Shown one piece after another: positions 53,206-62,460 of a stretch of 64,000 nt of DNA. The stretch spans positions 21,218-85,217 of the forward strand of contig CAYQVW010000006.1 in assembly GCA_964421245.1 (NCBI GenBank), read 5' to 3'. A model generated the notes under the pieces. It was not told the DNA's origin. It was given only the letters and a program-made list of their open reading frames with translations, and ran no database searches. Each line of letters opens with the position of its first letter. The stretch's first letter is position 1. The DNA is from CAYQVW01 sp964421245. Its GTDB lineage: Bacteria > Margulisbacteria > WOR-1 > XYC2-FULL-46-14. The position numbers and the translations under genes were made by a program.

Positions 53206-53808
53206 CTATAATTCGGCTCTTAAGCCACCGTAGAGATAAGTTGTATTATTAAAAGCACCTGCATTATCGATCATTACACCCATCATTGTCCCTTTGATTC
53301 CTGCTAAGAGATGTCTCCCAGTCATTGGAGAAAAGGATACTCCTGCCGAATAGTCTACTAACATCCCTGGATCTGAATATATAGAAGCAATTATGGGAAG
53401 TGCTACTTTTAATCGATCATTAATTTTCCAACCCAAGACTCCTCCAACATTGGGAGAAAGCCCAAAACCGATAGGAGAGTAGAGTGCTCCAATCCCTGCA
53501 ACTCCACTAAGGCTCAATCCTCCCAAGCTTAATAGTTTCTTTTTTCCAACAAAACCTAATTGTATAGTATTGTCACTTGGGATAAGATACCATTTTCTAT
53601 AACTTAAAAGGGAGAACTCAAAGCTCAGATCTTTTTCTAAAGAATAATCATAGGATATATATCCAGACTGAGCGGCTAAACCTGATTGTGACATAAGCGC
53701 ATATCCAAATTCCCGCTCCCCACTATTTAATCCAAAATCATGCAAAAGTGCGAAGCTGCTATTTGACAACAAAAACACAAGCAAAAAAACAAAAATAATA
53801 TTTTTCAT
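53206..53808 (-). CDS. Small outer-membrane beta-barrel-like protein
   Basis: 200 aa. Signal peptide (about 1-20, ends SSFA-LL), then alternating strands such as YDYSLEKDLSFEFSLLSY and LFGGLRAEL-type ends: the protein closes with TTYLYGGLRAEL, where the final hydrophobic residue is typical of barrels. It is about the size of 8-strand barrels. GGGGGG precedes the ATG. Function unknown. Confidence 0.65.
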   Translation of the reverse strand: MKNIIFVFLLVFLLSNSSFALLHDFGLNSGEREFGYALMSQSGLAAQSGYISYDYSLEKDLSFEFSLLSYRKWYLIPSDNTIQLGFVGKKKLLSLGGLSLSGVAGIGALYSPIGFGLSPNVGGVLGWKINDRLKVALPIIASIYSDPGMLVDYSAGVSFSPMTGRHLLAGIKGTMMGVMIDNAGAFNNTTYLYGGLRAEL

Positions 53809-53847
53809 TTTCCCCCCTCTGCTAATAAATTATTCTATATAATATAC

Positions 53848-53876
53848 TTGCTGCTAGTTTATGTCAATGCTAAGAT
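53848..53876 (+). promoter_or_regulatory. Promoter of ddl (leaderless)
   Basis: TTGCTG (53848-53853), a 17-nt spacer ending in TGC, and TAAGAT (53871-53876). The ATG follows after 6 nt, so transcription should begin at the start codon itself. Confidence 0.65.
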
Positions 53877-53882
53877 TACTTT

Positions 53883-54809
53883 ATGCTACATTCTAAAAAG
53901 ATCGCAGTTTTGTTGGGTGGTAAATCAGGCGAGAGGGATGTGTCTCTTCGTTCTGGAACAAATGTTCTTGATTCTCTAAAAAGACAGGGTTTTGATGTGA
54001 TTTCTATTGATCCAGCGGAAGTAGATCTTATTTCAGAAATTAAAAAAAACAAGGTAGGTCTTGTTTATATTGCCTTACATGGAAAATTTGGAGAAGATGG
54101 AGTAGTGCAGGGTCTTCTAGAGCATTATGAGATTCCCTATACCGGTTCAAAGATTTTAGCTTCGGCTCTTGCAATGAATAAAGTGGCAACCAAGCAGATA
54201 CTAATGACTGAGAAGATCCCAACCCCGCTTTATTCACGAATCAACTCTAATATGATCTCTGATGAGGCTTCTCGAATTGAGAGGGGGTTTCCTTTTCCAT
54301 TGATGCTTAAGCCAGAAGAAGAGGGATCTAGCCTGGGTATTTCGTTGGTGAAAGATCCGAATAAATTTGGAGATGTTTTGCGTGAGACATATAAAAAATT
54401 TCCACAACTCTTTGTTGAACAGTATATAAAAGGAGTAGAAATTACAGTTGGCGTAATTGGAACCAAAGATGTTGAGGCACTACCGATTTTAGAATTGGTC
54501 CCAAAAAACGAATTCTATGATTTTGAGGCAAAATATACCAAAGGAATGACCGAGTTTGTATTGCCAGCTCGTCTTTCGGAAGATATTTATAAAAAGGCGC
54601 AAGAGATCGCGGTTTTATCGCACAAAGCTCTCGGATGCTATGGGGTCTCTCGAGTAGATTTGATTGTATCAGAGGATGGAACCCCCTATGTTAACGAGAT
54701 AAATACTATACCTGGAATGACTGATACCTCTGATCTTCCAGCACAAGCAAAACATATTGGGATCTCTTTCGACCAATTGGTTTTAAAAATACTTGAGAGC
54801 GCAACTTAA
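53883..54809 (+). CDS. ddl: D-alanine--D-alanine ligase
   Basis: 308 aa. ATP-grasp enzyme making the D-Ala-D-Ala dipeptide of peptidoglycan. VLLGGKSGERDVSLRSG at the N-terminus, ALHGKFGEDGVVQGLLE, YTGSKILASALAMNK, LKPEEEGSSLGI and NEINTIPGMT are intact. No Shine-Dalgarno sequence. The stop overlaps ftsQ (TAATG), as in many dcw clusters. Confidence 0.97.
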   Translation: MLHSKKIAVLLGGKSGERDVSLRSGTNVLDSLKRQGFDVISIDPAEVDLISEIKKNKVGLVYIALHGKFGEDGVVQGLLEHYEIPYTGSKILASALAMNKVATKQILMTEKIPTPLYSRINSNMISDEASRIERGFPFPLMLKPEEEGSSLGISLVKDPNKFGDVLRETYKKFPQLFVEQYIKGVEITVGVIGTKDVEALPILELVPKNEFYDFEAKYTKGMTEFVLPARLSEDIYKKAQEIAVLSHKALGCYGVSRVDLIVSEDGTPYVNEINTIPGMTDTSDLPAQAKHIGISFDQLVLKILESAT

Positions 54810-55564
54810 TGACAAGGCGTCGAAAAAAACGACGAAAATTCAGCTGGTATTTAATCTGGTTTTTAATCTTTGTTTTTTTTAGTGTTGTAGCGTTGCTTCT
54901 GGTTTCTACCTTGCCGGTTTGGCAGATTGAGACAATTCGGGTTGAGGGAAATCGTTTTGTTTCTAAGTCTGAAATAATAAAAATCGGCCAAAAGTTTTTG
55001 GGGGAGAATATTTTTTTTGTTAATCAAGACGATATTAATGAGCAAGTTAAGAATATCCCTCTAGTGAAGAGTTTAAAAGTCAAAAAGAGTTTGCCGAATG
55101 TTTTAATAGTCGTTATTGAAGAACGCAAAGAGGCGGCTGTTGCAGTTGTAAATAGCCAGTCAGTTCTTTTTGATGAAGAGGGGATAATTTTAAACCCCTA
55201 CCATCCGGCTTTTGTTTCACAAAACTTAACTTCTATAGCCGATCTTTCTGTAATTGTGGGACTTCGATCGTCTGATATTGTCGAAAACAAGTTAAAAGAT
55301 GAATTGCAGATATTGCTTTCAACCGTCATTGTCGATTTAAAAAAACATTTAGCGTCAAAAAGTATTAAAATTGATATTTCCGATACAGAAGATATATCTT
55401 TACTGGTGGATGATATTATTCAAGTCAGAATAGGAGATTCAAAAAATATTAACAAGAAACTTGAAGCTTTTAAATCTCTGCGAGATTTTGAAGAGCACCG
55501 GATTCACTCTATTGAATATGTTGACGTAAAAATACCATCAAGTCCAGTTATTAAATTCAAATAA
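54809..55564 (+). CDS. ftsQ: Cell-division protein FtsQ (DivIB)
   Basis: 251 aa. Basic N-terminus (MTRRRKKRRKF), one membrane helix (about 14-35), then a POTRA domain (IETIRVEGNRFVSKSEII through VVIEERKEAAVA) and a FtsQ C-terminal domain. Divisome scaffold. Directly follows ddl. No ftsA follows, and ftsZ is 6 kb away. Confidence 0.92.
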   Translation: MTRRRKKRRKFSWYLIWFLIFVFFSVVALLLVSTLPVWQIETIRVEGNRFVSKSEIIKIGQKFLGENIFFVNQDDINEQVKNIPLVKSLKVKKSLPNVLIVVIEERKEAAVAVVNSQSVLFDEEGIILNPYHPAFVSQNLTSIADLSVIVGLRSSDIVENKLKDELQILLSTVIVDLKKHLASKSIKIDISDTEDISLLVDDIIQVRIGDSKNINKKLEAFKSLRDFEEHRIHSIEYVDVKIPSSPVIKFK

Positions 55565-55565
55565 C

Positions 55566-58343
55566 TTATTTGGCTCTACTCTTTATCTTCCTAAGTGCTT
55601 CCCCAAGACTATCAATCCTCTGTCCAAAAGAGTTCCAGTTCCCTTGCCGGAGAGATCCCATTGCTTTGTTGTAAAGATCAAGCGCGTTTGATGCCAAACC
55701 TTTTAGAGATGTTGAGACATCTGCAGGAACACCTGCTGATGTAGTTGTTCGTATTTTTCCAGAGAAGATGTTTTGCAAAGCTCCGCCAAGAGTCTCTTCC
55801 ATTGCAATACGGTCTTGGTACGCTACAATTACCCTCTTTAGCTCTGGTAATTCTCCTGCCGATGCTTCAAGATATAATGGTTCTACGTACAATAGAGATT
55901 CTTCTATTGGGATAGCTAGTAGATTTCCGCGTATTACTCTAGATCCTTTTTGTCCCCACAAGCTTAGTTGTTTTGATATTTCGGTCTCTTGATCAATTCT
56001 GGCTTCAATCTGCATCGGCCCATAAACTAGCTTGTCTTTTGGAAATTTGTATACTATTAGTTTTCCATAATTGTCTCCATCGCAGCGGGCTGCAAGCCAA
56101 GCGATCATATTGCTTTTGTTGTTGGGCGTAAAGGGGAGCATTAATAAGAATTCTTCTTTTCTTTCTTTTGGAAGACGCATGATTGTATAATAGGCCTCCA
56201 TTGCTTGTTCGGTCCCTGCATAATTTTCTTTTGGAAGATTCCATAAATCTTCTTGATTATAAAACACCTGTGGATCTTGCATATGGTAGGTTGCATATTT
56301 ATCTGCCTGAACCATAAATAAGTCATAAGGGTAGCGCAGGTGTTGTTTCAACCCTTCCGGTAGTTTTGATAATGGTTTAAAAAGTTTTGGAAAGATTTTG
56401 CTATATGTTGCAATAATTGGGTCGGTTGAATCGCTTATGTAAAAATCAATCATTCCATCGTAGGCATCAATAACTACTTTTACCGAATTTCTGATGTAGT
56501 TGAATCGTCCTGCTGGTTCGGAGTAGGGGTATAGATTGGAGAGAGTGTATCCATCAAGAATCCAGCACAGTTTGCCATCATTAATTACCAAATAAGGATC
56601 AGAATCGTAAGCTAAAAATGGGGCGATTTTTGAAACTCTGGTTTTTATATTGCGATCAAACATAAAGCGGGAGTCATTATCAATATATCCGGTTAAGAGA
56701 ATTTTCATATCTCCAAATTTAATTGCAAAGAGTAATTTTCCGAGCAGAGAATTAACTTTTACTCCGCCTTTGCCTTTGTAGGTTGCGTAAACGTTGGTGT
56801 CTCCCTTGGGATAATCAAATTCCTGCTCTTTAGTATTTACGATTACGTAATTGTTGGTTTTTTCTCCATAATAAATTTCGGGGCGATCGATTTTTAAGTT
56901 GTTATCAGTTGAAACTGGTGGAATATCTTTTACAAAGAAATTGGGAAGTCCACCTGTGGTGATCTGGTTTACAGGTGACAAGCATAAGCCATAGCCGTGG
57001 GTATATTTTAGTTTTTGATTAATCCAGGATTGTGCTTTTGTTGGAAGCTGGGACACATCGATTTCACGAGGCGAACTCATTACTTGTCTGTAACCAGATT
57101 TTAGACCATAACGGGTAACATCAACATCAGCAAATTCATAATAAAGTCTTATTTCCTGAAGTTGCCGGTAGGTCTTTTTAAGTGGTCTTGGGTCAAGTAG
57201 TCTTATGTTTTGAATAGTTTTTTGATTGGCGTTTAGGCTTCTAATAGATAGATTATCGGCTACTGCAAACTTTTCCTCTTCAATATTATCTAGTCCAAAA
57301 CCTTTGCGGGTAAATTCGATATTATGTTTAATATAGGGCTGTTCCATGGTGATTTCATTTGGATTAACCCTCCATGATTGAATAATGGCAGGATAAATCG
57401 ACCCCATTAATAAAGTGACAATTAGAAAGATAACAGCCCCAGATATTGGCAAAACCAAACTTCCTCTAAAGATAAAGATAATTAATAGGATTGCAGTTAA
57501 GACAGCAGCGTAGATTTCCATGTTGTATCCCAGTATTTGTGCGTGGATATCGGTATAACTGGCACCAAAGACTACCCCGCGTTCTGAATAGAGAAGGTCA
57601 AAGATGTTTAGATATATTCCCCAAGCGACGATTAGCATAACAATTGCAAGCAATAGTGCTAAATGGGCCTTTGCTCCTTTGCTAAATTGCAATCCTTTTA
57701 GGTTTATCCCTAAGGCCCTGTCATTAATATAGATCCAAATGCAGCTGATAAGAGTTGCAAATAAGGTAAAGTTTAAATACCCTTGTAAGAATTCGTAGAA
57801 GGGGAGGGTAAAGATATAAAAGCTTATGTCTTTATTAAAAATCGGATCAATAATGTTAAATGTAGTTTGATTGATGAATTTTAAAAAGATTTCCCATTGT
57901 ACGATCGCTCCAAGTCCTGCAAATATTCCAAAGACAGTTATTCCGAGCATCCAAAAGAGGGTAAATCTTTTTTCTTGTTCAGGAGATGCTTCTTCAACCT
58001 CAATAATGGGAGGATTGTTGTTGTCTGCTACATTTTCTCCAAGATTTCTGCGGATTTGATTGATAAAATTATCAAAACCGCGGTTTGTATTAACTTGTTT
58101 TAGAATTCTCGATTTTTTTCCAATTTTTCTAGCGATGGCAACGTTGATAGAAACGATTATTATAAATAGAAGAGTAAATAAAGCAACTATTTTTGCTTTT
58201 GCAAGAAGAGAGATCCAAAAGACCGAATCAAATCCAAGGTTCTGAAACCACAAAAGAGTTGGGTATAAACCTAATAAAGTTTGAATAAGGGACCAAAGAA
58301 TCATGGACACAATAAAAATAATGATCATTTTTGAAAATTTCAT
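55566..58343 (-). CDS. UPF0182 (COG1615) membrane protein
   Basis: 925 aa, normal for the family. Seven or so membrane helices lie in the first 300 residues, then a large extracytoplasmic region with MEQPYIKHNIEFTRKGFGLD, WINQKLKYTHGYGLCLSPVN, PEIYYGEKTNNYVIVNTK and NLLAIPIEESLLYVEPLYLE. The function of the family is unknown. It is common in Cyanobacteria, Actinobacteria and Clostridia. GGAGG precedes the start. Divergent from the MATE gene and convergent on ftsQ with a 1-bp gap. Confidence 0.93.
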   Translation of the reverse strand: MKFSKMIIIFIVSMILWSLIQTLLGLYPTLLWFQNLGFDSVFWISLLAKAKIVALFTLLFIIIVSINVAIARKIGKKSRILKQVNTNRGFDNFINQIRRNLGENVADNNNPPIIEVEEASPEQEKRFTLFWMLGITVFGIFAGLGAIVQWEIFLKFINQTTFNIIDPIFNKDISFYIFTLPFYEFLQGYLNFTLFATLISCIWIYINDRALGINLKGLQFSKGAKAHLALLLAIVMLIVAWGIYLNIFDLLYSERGVVFGASYTDIHAQILGYNMEIYAAVLTAILLIIFIFRGSLVLPISGAVIFLIVTLLMGSIYPAIIQSWRVNPNEITMEQPYIKHNIEFTRKGFGLDNIEEEKFAVADNLSIRSLNANQKTIQNIRLLDPRPLKKTYRQLQEIRLYYEFADVDVTRYGLKSGYRQVMSSPREIDVSQLPTKAQSWINQKLKYTHGYGLCLSPVNQITTGGLPNFFVKDIPPVSTDNNLKIDRPEIYYGEKTNNYVIVNTKEQEFDYPKGDTNVYATYKGKGGVKVNSLLGKLLFAIKFGDMKILLTGYIDNDSRFMFDRNIKTRVSKIAPFLAYDSDPYLVINDGKLCWILDGYTLSNLYPYSEPAGRFNYIRNSVKVVIDAYDGMIDFYISDSTDPIIATYSKIFPKLFKPLSKLPEGLKQHLRYPYDLFMVQADKYATYHMQDPQVFYNQEDLWNLPKENYAGTEQAMEAYYTIMRLPKERKEEFLLMLPFTPNNKSNMIAWLAARCDGDNYGKLIVYKFPKDKLVYGPMQIEARIDQETEISKQLSLWGQKGSRVIRGNLLAIPIEESLLYVEPLYLEASAGELPELKRVIVAYQDRIAMEETLGGALQNIFSGKIRTTTSAGVPADVSTSLKGLASNALDLYNKAMGSLRQGNWNSFGQRIDSLGEALRKIKSRAK

Positions 58344-58434
58344 TGGGACCTCCTATATGCTTTTTGTTATTATAACATGCTGTGATTCGGTAGGCGTAGG
58401 CAAAAAGGCAAAGGTGAGGCGGAGGAGAAAGGAA

Positions 58435-58443
58435 TGCTATAAT
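58435..58443 (+). promoter_or_regulatory. Extended -10 of the MATE gene (leaderless)
   Basis: TGC-TATAAT (TATAAT 58438-58443), with 6 nt to a GTG at 58450. This supports the short form of the MATE protein. Confidence 0.6.
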
Positions 58444-58449
58444 AATAAA

Positions 58450-59826
58450 GTGATAGAAAGAATAAAAAAGGGTTTTAATCGCCTTCGTAAAAAAAGAGAT
58501 TTAACAATTGGATCGATTTCTAAAAACATCTGGATAATTGCTCTGCCGCTTATTTTAACCAACGGATTTGAAAGTGCTTTTAACCTAGTTGATATGTTTT
58601 GGGTTGGAAAGTTGGGTCCAGAGGCCTTAGCTGCGGTTTCGATGTCTGGAACAGTTATTATGCTGATTCTCTTTCTATTAATTGGGGTTAGTATGGGCAC
58701 TGTTGCCATGGTGGCACGTTTTATTGGCGCCAAAAAAGATGAAGATGCTAATAATGTTGCAATACAATCGTTAATACTAGCAACCTTTCTGGCGGTATTT
58801 TTAAGTGTTATTGGATATATTCTGTCGCCCCATATTCTCAAAGCATTAAAGGCTGATCCAACCGTACTTATTCTTGGAACTTCCTATATGAGAATTTTAT
58901 TTATATGGGTAATTATAATGGTTTATATGTTTTTTATGAGTGCAATTTTGCAAGGGGCGGGGGATGCTTTTACTCCGATGCTGGTTTTGGGTTTAGCTAC
59001 TTTATTAAATTTAGTTCTCGATCCGTTTTTGATTTTTGGGTGGGGACCTTTTCCTAGGATGGGAGTTGATGGTGCCGCCTGGTCAACGGTTATCGCACGT
59101 GCTGTCGGTTCGTTTATTGCCTTGTACGTTCTTTTTAAAGGACATTCACATATTAAGATAAAACTTAGAAAACCTGATTTTTCTATTATATTTAGGATAC
59201 TAAAAATTGGAATACCGGCTTCTATGCAATACATTTTACGTGGTTCTATGGGGATAATAATAATGTCGATTGTTGCAGGTTTTGGAACCTTTGCCGTAGC
59301 GGCCTACGGGGTTGGAATACGTTTGACAATGCTTGTTATGATGCCGGGATTTGCCTTTGCCGCGGCGGCACAGACTTTGGTCGGACAAAATTTGGGAGCA
59401 AAAAATCCAGCTCGATCTGCTCGCTCTGCCTGGACCGCCTTTTTCTTTTATTCAATTTTTATGCTTTTGATGTCGATACTGTTTTATTCTTTCTCTTCTC
59501 AGGTCTTTGCTTTTTTTAGCAACAATAAGCAGGTTGTAGAAATCGGAAATTCGTTTTTAAAAATAGTTGCCCTAAGTTTTGTTTTTATCTCTATGGGCTT
59601 GATTTTTGGCAGGTCTCTTGGTGGATCGGGTGATACTATCTCTCCTATGATAATGACTTTTATTGCATTATTTATTGTACAAGTTCCACTAGCCTTCTTT
59701 TTAGCTTACAAAACTTCTTTTGGCATCAAGGGTATTTGGTATGCCATGTTTGCTGCTAACTTTTTCCTCGGAATCATGTCGGTTATCTGGTTTCAGACTG
59801 GTAGATGGAAAAACAAGAAAGTGTAG
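58450..59826 (+). CDS. MATE-family efflux transporter
   Basis: 458 aa from the GTG at 58450, with 12 membrane helices. Na+- or H+-coupled multidrug/toxin export. SISKNIWIIALPLILTNGFE opens the first helix, DMFWVGKLGPEALAAVSM is the family motif, and a second related half follows (GVGIRLTMLVMMPGFAFAAA). A longer opening from 58303 would add 49 residues not typical of MATE and would lie upstream of the promoter. DinF/NorM subgroup not resolved. Confidence 0.9.
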   Translation: MIERIKKGFNRLRKKRDLTIGSISKNIWIIALPLILTNGFESAFNLVDMFWVGKLGPEALAAVSMSGTVIMLILFLLIGVSMGTVAMVARFIGAKKDEDANNVAIQSLILATFLAVFLSVIGYILSPHILKALKADPTVLILGTSYMRILFIWVIIMVYMFFMSAILQGAGDAFTPMLVLGLATLLNLVLDPFLIFGWGPFPRMGVDGAAWSTVIARAVGSFIALYVLFKGHSHIKIKLRKPDFSIIFRILKIGIPASMQYILRGSMGIIIMSIVAGFGTFAVAAYGVGIRLTMLVMMPGFAFAAAAQTLVGQNLGAKNPARSARSAWTAFFFYSIFMLLMSILFYSFSSQVFAFFSNNKQVVEIGNSFLKIVALSFVFISMGLIFGRSLGGSGDTISPMIMTFIALFIVQVPLAFFLAYKTSFGIKGIWYAMFAANFFLGIMSVIWFQTGRWKNKKV

Positions 59827-59828
59827 AA

Positions 59829-59945
59829 CTTTAATCCCTATTTCCCTGATTTTATCTCAGGATAATGATTGTCCCAAATTTCTCGGATTCGAGAGATCCT
59901 GGGATTATCAAAATCAGGGATAGGATCCGGGATCGGGGTTTAAAG
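59829..59945. repeat. Imperfect palindromic intergenic repeat, copy 2
   Basis: Outer arms CTTTAATCCC and GGGGTTTAAAG. Inner units are CCCTGATTTTATCTCAGGAT, TTCTCGGATTCGAGA and ATCAAAATCAGGGAT. It is related in inverted orientation to the element at 8806-8881. It fills most of the gap before the phosphorylase gene; no gene is seen. Confidence 0.6.
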
Positions 59946-60017
59946 AAAATAATGTGAAATTTCTCAAAATTCTTCCAGATATAATTGCAAGATATTCATA
60001 AACGGGAGGATATTACT

Positions 60018-61367
60018 ATGTCATTAGTTCGAGCCGCTACGCCTTCAGAAGTTATTGCAGTTAAGAAATACAACAATGGACCATTGTCTCGAGAACAGGT
60101 AGGACAATTTGTTGATGGAGCAGCAAAAGATAGTTGGAGTGATGCTCAGCTTGGTGCCATGTTGATGGCAATTTGGCTAAATGGAATGAATGCTCAAGAA
60201 ACCTTTGATTTAGCTGAGCTTATGACCGAATCTGGGATTATATTAGATTTGTCAGGGGTGGAGGGAATCAAGGTTGATAAGCATAGTTGCGGAGGAGTAG
60301 GAGATTATACTAGTTTAGTAATTGCTGCTTTAGTTTCATCTTATGGATTAATTGTTCCGATGATGTCTGGTAGGGGATTGGGACATACCGGGGGGACACT
60401 AGATACATTAGAGGCAATTCCAGGCTATAGCGTTGATTTGACTATTGAACAAATTAATCAGCAACTAAATTCTATTGGATTAGGTATTTTCGGTCCGACT
60501 GGGAAAGTTGCTCCAGCAGATAAAAAACTATATGGAATGAGAGATGTTACACATACTGTTGATAGTATTCCTCTTATAGCTGCAAGTATAATGAGTAAAA
60601 AATTAGCAGAAGGATTAGCAGCTGGTCAGGATGGGTTAGTCTTAAATGTTACCTGTGGTTCAGGGGCATTTATGCCAGATTTTGAAAATGCCAAAAAATT
60701 AGCTGAAACTATGGCTACAATTGCTCGAAACGCTGGACTAAATGTATCCTATGTAATAAGTTCTATGGACCAACCACTTGGAAATTATATTGGTAATGCT
60801 TTAGCAGTTAAGCAGGTATTGAGAGTTCTTAATGGAAAGACAGAAGGATTTGAAAATTATGTTGATATGGTTATAGAGCTCTCTGCTCATATGTTGGTTC
60901 ATGGCGGAAAATATAAAGCTTCTGAACTTGCTGCTGCGAAAGTTGACTTAAGAAAGCGGTTGGGTACAGATAAAGTTAGTACTAAATTTATGGAGATGGT
61001 AATTGCTCAAGGTGGAGATGAGAGGTTAATGGATGATCCGGATGGAATTCTTCCTTCAGCAAAACATTTTGATGAACTAGTAGTTCCTCAATCCGGATTT
61101 ATTCACAAGATGGAACCGACCCCGATTGGAATGGCTGTGGTTGAGCTTCGCGGAGGGAGAAAACAAGATGGGGATAAACTTGATTATGGTACGGGGGTAG
61201 TTTTAACTGAAAAGAGAATTGGAGATGAAGTTGAAGCAGGCGAAACTTGGGCAACTATTCATGCAAATGATGAAGCACATATTGGTCCTGCAAGAGAGCG
61301 ATTAGAGTCTGCTTTAGTAGTTGGAGATGAGCAGGTTGATGCTCCTCAATTGATATTGGAGTCTTAA
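60018..61367 (+). CDS. Pyrimidine-nucleoside (thymidine) phosphorylase
   Basis: 449 aa from the ATG at 60018, with GGGAGGA 7 nt upstream; an earlier in-frame start is not needed. Splits thymidine/uridine with phosphate in nucleoside salvage. KVDKHSCGGVGDYTSLVIAA and the signature SGRGLGHTGGTLDTLEAIPG are intact. Choosing between deoA (thymidine) and pdp (broad) types is not possible by eye. Confidence 0.95.
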   Translation: MSLVRAATPSEVIAVKKYNNGPLSREQVGQFVDGAAKDSWSDAQLGAMLMAIWLNGMNAQETFDLAELMTESGIILDLSGVEGIKVDKHSCGGVGDYTSLVIAALVSSYGLIVPMMSGRGLGHTGGTLDTLEAIPGYSVDLTIEQINQQLNSIGLGIFGPTGKVAPADKKLYGMRDVTHTVDSIPLIAASIMSKKLAEGLAAGQDGLVLNVTCGSGAFMPDFENAKKLAETMATIARNAGLNVSYVISSMDQPLGNYIGNALAVKQVLRVLNGKTEGFENYVDMVIELSAHMLVHGGKYKASELAAAKVDLRKRLGTDKVSTKFMEMVIAQGGDERLMDDPDGILPSAKHFDELVVPQSGFIHKMEPTPIGMAVVELRGGRKQDGDKLDYGTGVVLTEKRIGDEVEAGETWATIHANDEAHIGPARERLESALVVGDEQVDAPQLILES

Positions 61368-61375
61368 ATATAGAC

Positions 61376-61405
61376 TTGCCATTTCTAAATATGAAATGTT
61401 ATACT
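61376..61405 (+). promoter_or_regulatory. Promoter of ftsZ (leaderless)
   Basis: TTGCCA (61376-61381), an 18-nt spacer ending in TGT, and TATACT (61400-61405). The ATG at 61414 follows after 8 nt. GAGGT in the gap would be at the very end of any leader or upstream of the transcription start. Confidence 0.65.
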
Positions 61406-61413
61406 GAGGTACA

Positions 61414-62460
61414 ATGATGAGTTCTGATGACGGTAGAAAATTTGCAACTATAAAGGTCTTTGGTGTTGGTGGTGGTGGAACGAATGCTGTCAATCGGATG
61501 ATCGGGTCTGGAGTCAAAGGGGTAGAGTTCTGGGGAGTAAACACCGACCAACAAGCCCTCTCTGTGTCACTTGCTGACAACAAACTAGTTCTAGGAAAAC
61601 AACTTACCAAAGGTCTTGGTGCTGGATCAAATCCTGCAACTGGCCAAAAATCTGCAGAAGAATCACGAGAAGAAGTTAAGGCTGCACTTGAAGGTGCGGA
61701 TATGGTCTTCTTAACCGCTGGAATGGGTGGCGGAACCGGGACTGGAGCCTCTCCAATTATTGCCGAAGTTGCCAAAGAGCTTGGCATCTTAACAATCGGT
61801 GTTGTTACCAAACCATTTCGTTTTGAAGGACCGATCAGAATTTCTCAAGCAGAATCTGGAGTTGCCCTTTTAAAAGAGAAGGTTGATGCCTTAATTGTTA
61901 TTCCAAACGACAAGCTTCTACAAGTAGTTGAGAAGAGAACCTCTATTATAGAAGCATTTAAAATTGCAGATGATGTATTGCGACAAGGTGTTAAGGGAAT
62001 ATCTGACTTAATCACGATCCCAGGATTGATAAATCTTGATTTCGCGGATGTAAGGACGGTTATGTTTGAAGCCGGATCAGCCATGATGGGAATTGGATCT
62101 GGTTCTGGTGAGAATCGGGCAGTTGATGCCGCTGAGCAAGCAATCTCTTCTCCTCTTCTCGAAGAGACAATTACTGGCGCTAAGGGAGTTATTTTTAATG
62201 TAACTGGTGGATCAGATCTAACTCTTCATGAAGTAAACGATGCTGCAGAAGTTATTTACAACGCAGTTGATCCAGATGCCAATATTATCTTTGGTGCAGT
62301 GATCGATGAAAAATTAGAAAACGAAATTGTAATTACAGTGATTGCAACTGGGTTTAAGAGAGCTCCGCTAAAAGAGAAACAATCAATCCCATTTATCCGC
62401 AATACTCACGCTCCAAATAAAGAAAGAATCGAGCTTCCTCCGTTTATGAGATCAATCTAG
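61414..62460 (+). CDS. ftsZ: Cell-division GTPase FtsZ
   Basis: 348 aa. Forms the Z ring. VFGVGGGGTNAVNRM, the tubulin signature GMGGGTGTGASP, and NTDQQALS are intact. The variable C-terminal linker is very short (about 20-25 residues), but the conserved C-terminal peptide is present as IELPPFMRSI. A second ATG follows immediately (ATGATG). It stands alone with its own promoter; ftsA was not found. It overlaps the convergent tonB gene by 9 bp. Confidence 0.97.
   Translation: MMSSDDGRKFATIKVFGVGGGGTNAVNRMIGSGVKGVEFWGVNTDQQALSVSLADNKLVLGKQLTKGLGAGSNPATGQKSAEESREEVKAALEGADMVFLTAGMGGGTGTGASPIIAEVAKELGILTIGVVTKPFRFEGPIRISQAESGVALLKEKVDALIVIPNDKLLQVVEKRTSIIEAFKIADDVLRQGVKGISDLITIPGLINLDFADVRTVMFEAGSAMMGIGSGSGENRAVDAAEQAISSPLLEETITGAKGVIFNVTGGSDLTLHEVNDAAEVIYNAVDPDANIIFGAVIDEKLENEIVITVIATGFKRAPLKEKQSIPFIRNTHAPNKERIELPPFMRSI

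Noticed and set aside
58303..58449. 49-codon upstream extension of the MATE gene
   Set aside because: Overlaps the divergent UPF0182 start and lies upstream of the TATAAT; the extra residues are not family-like.
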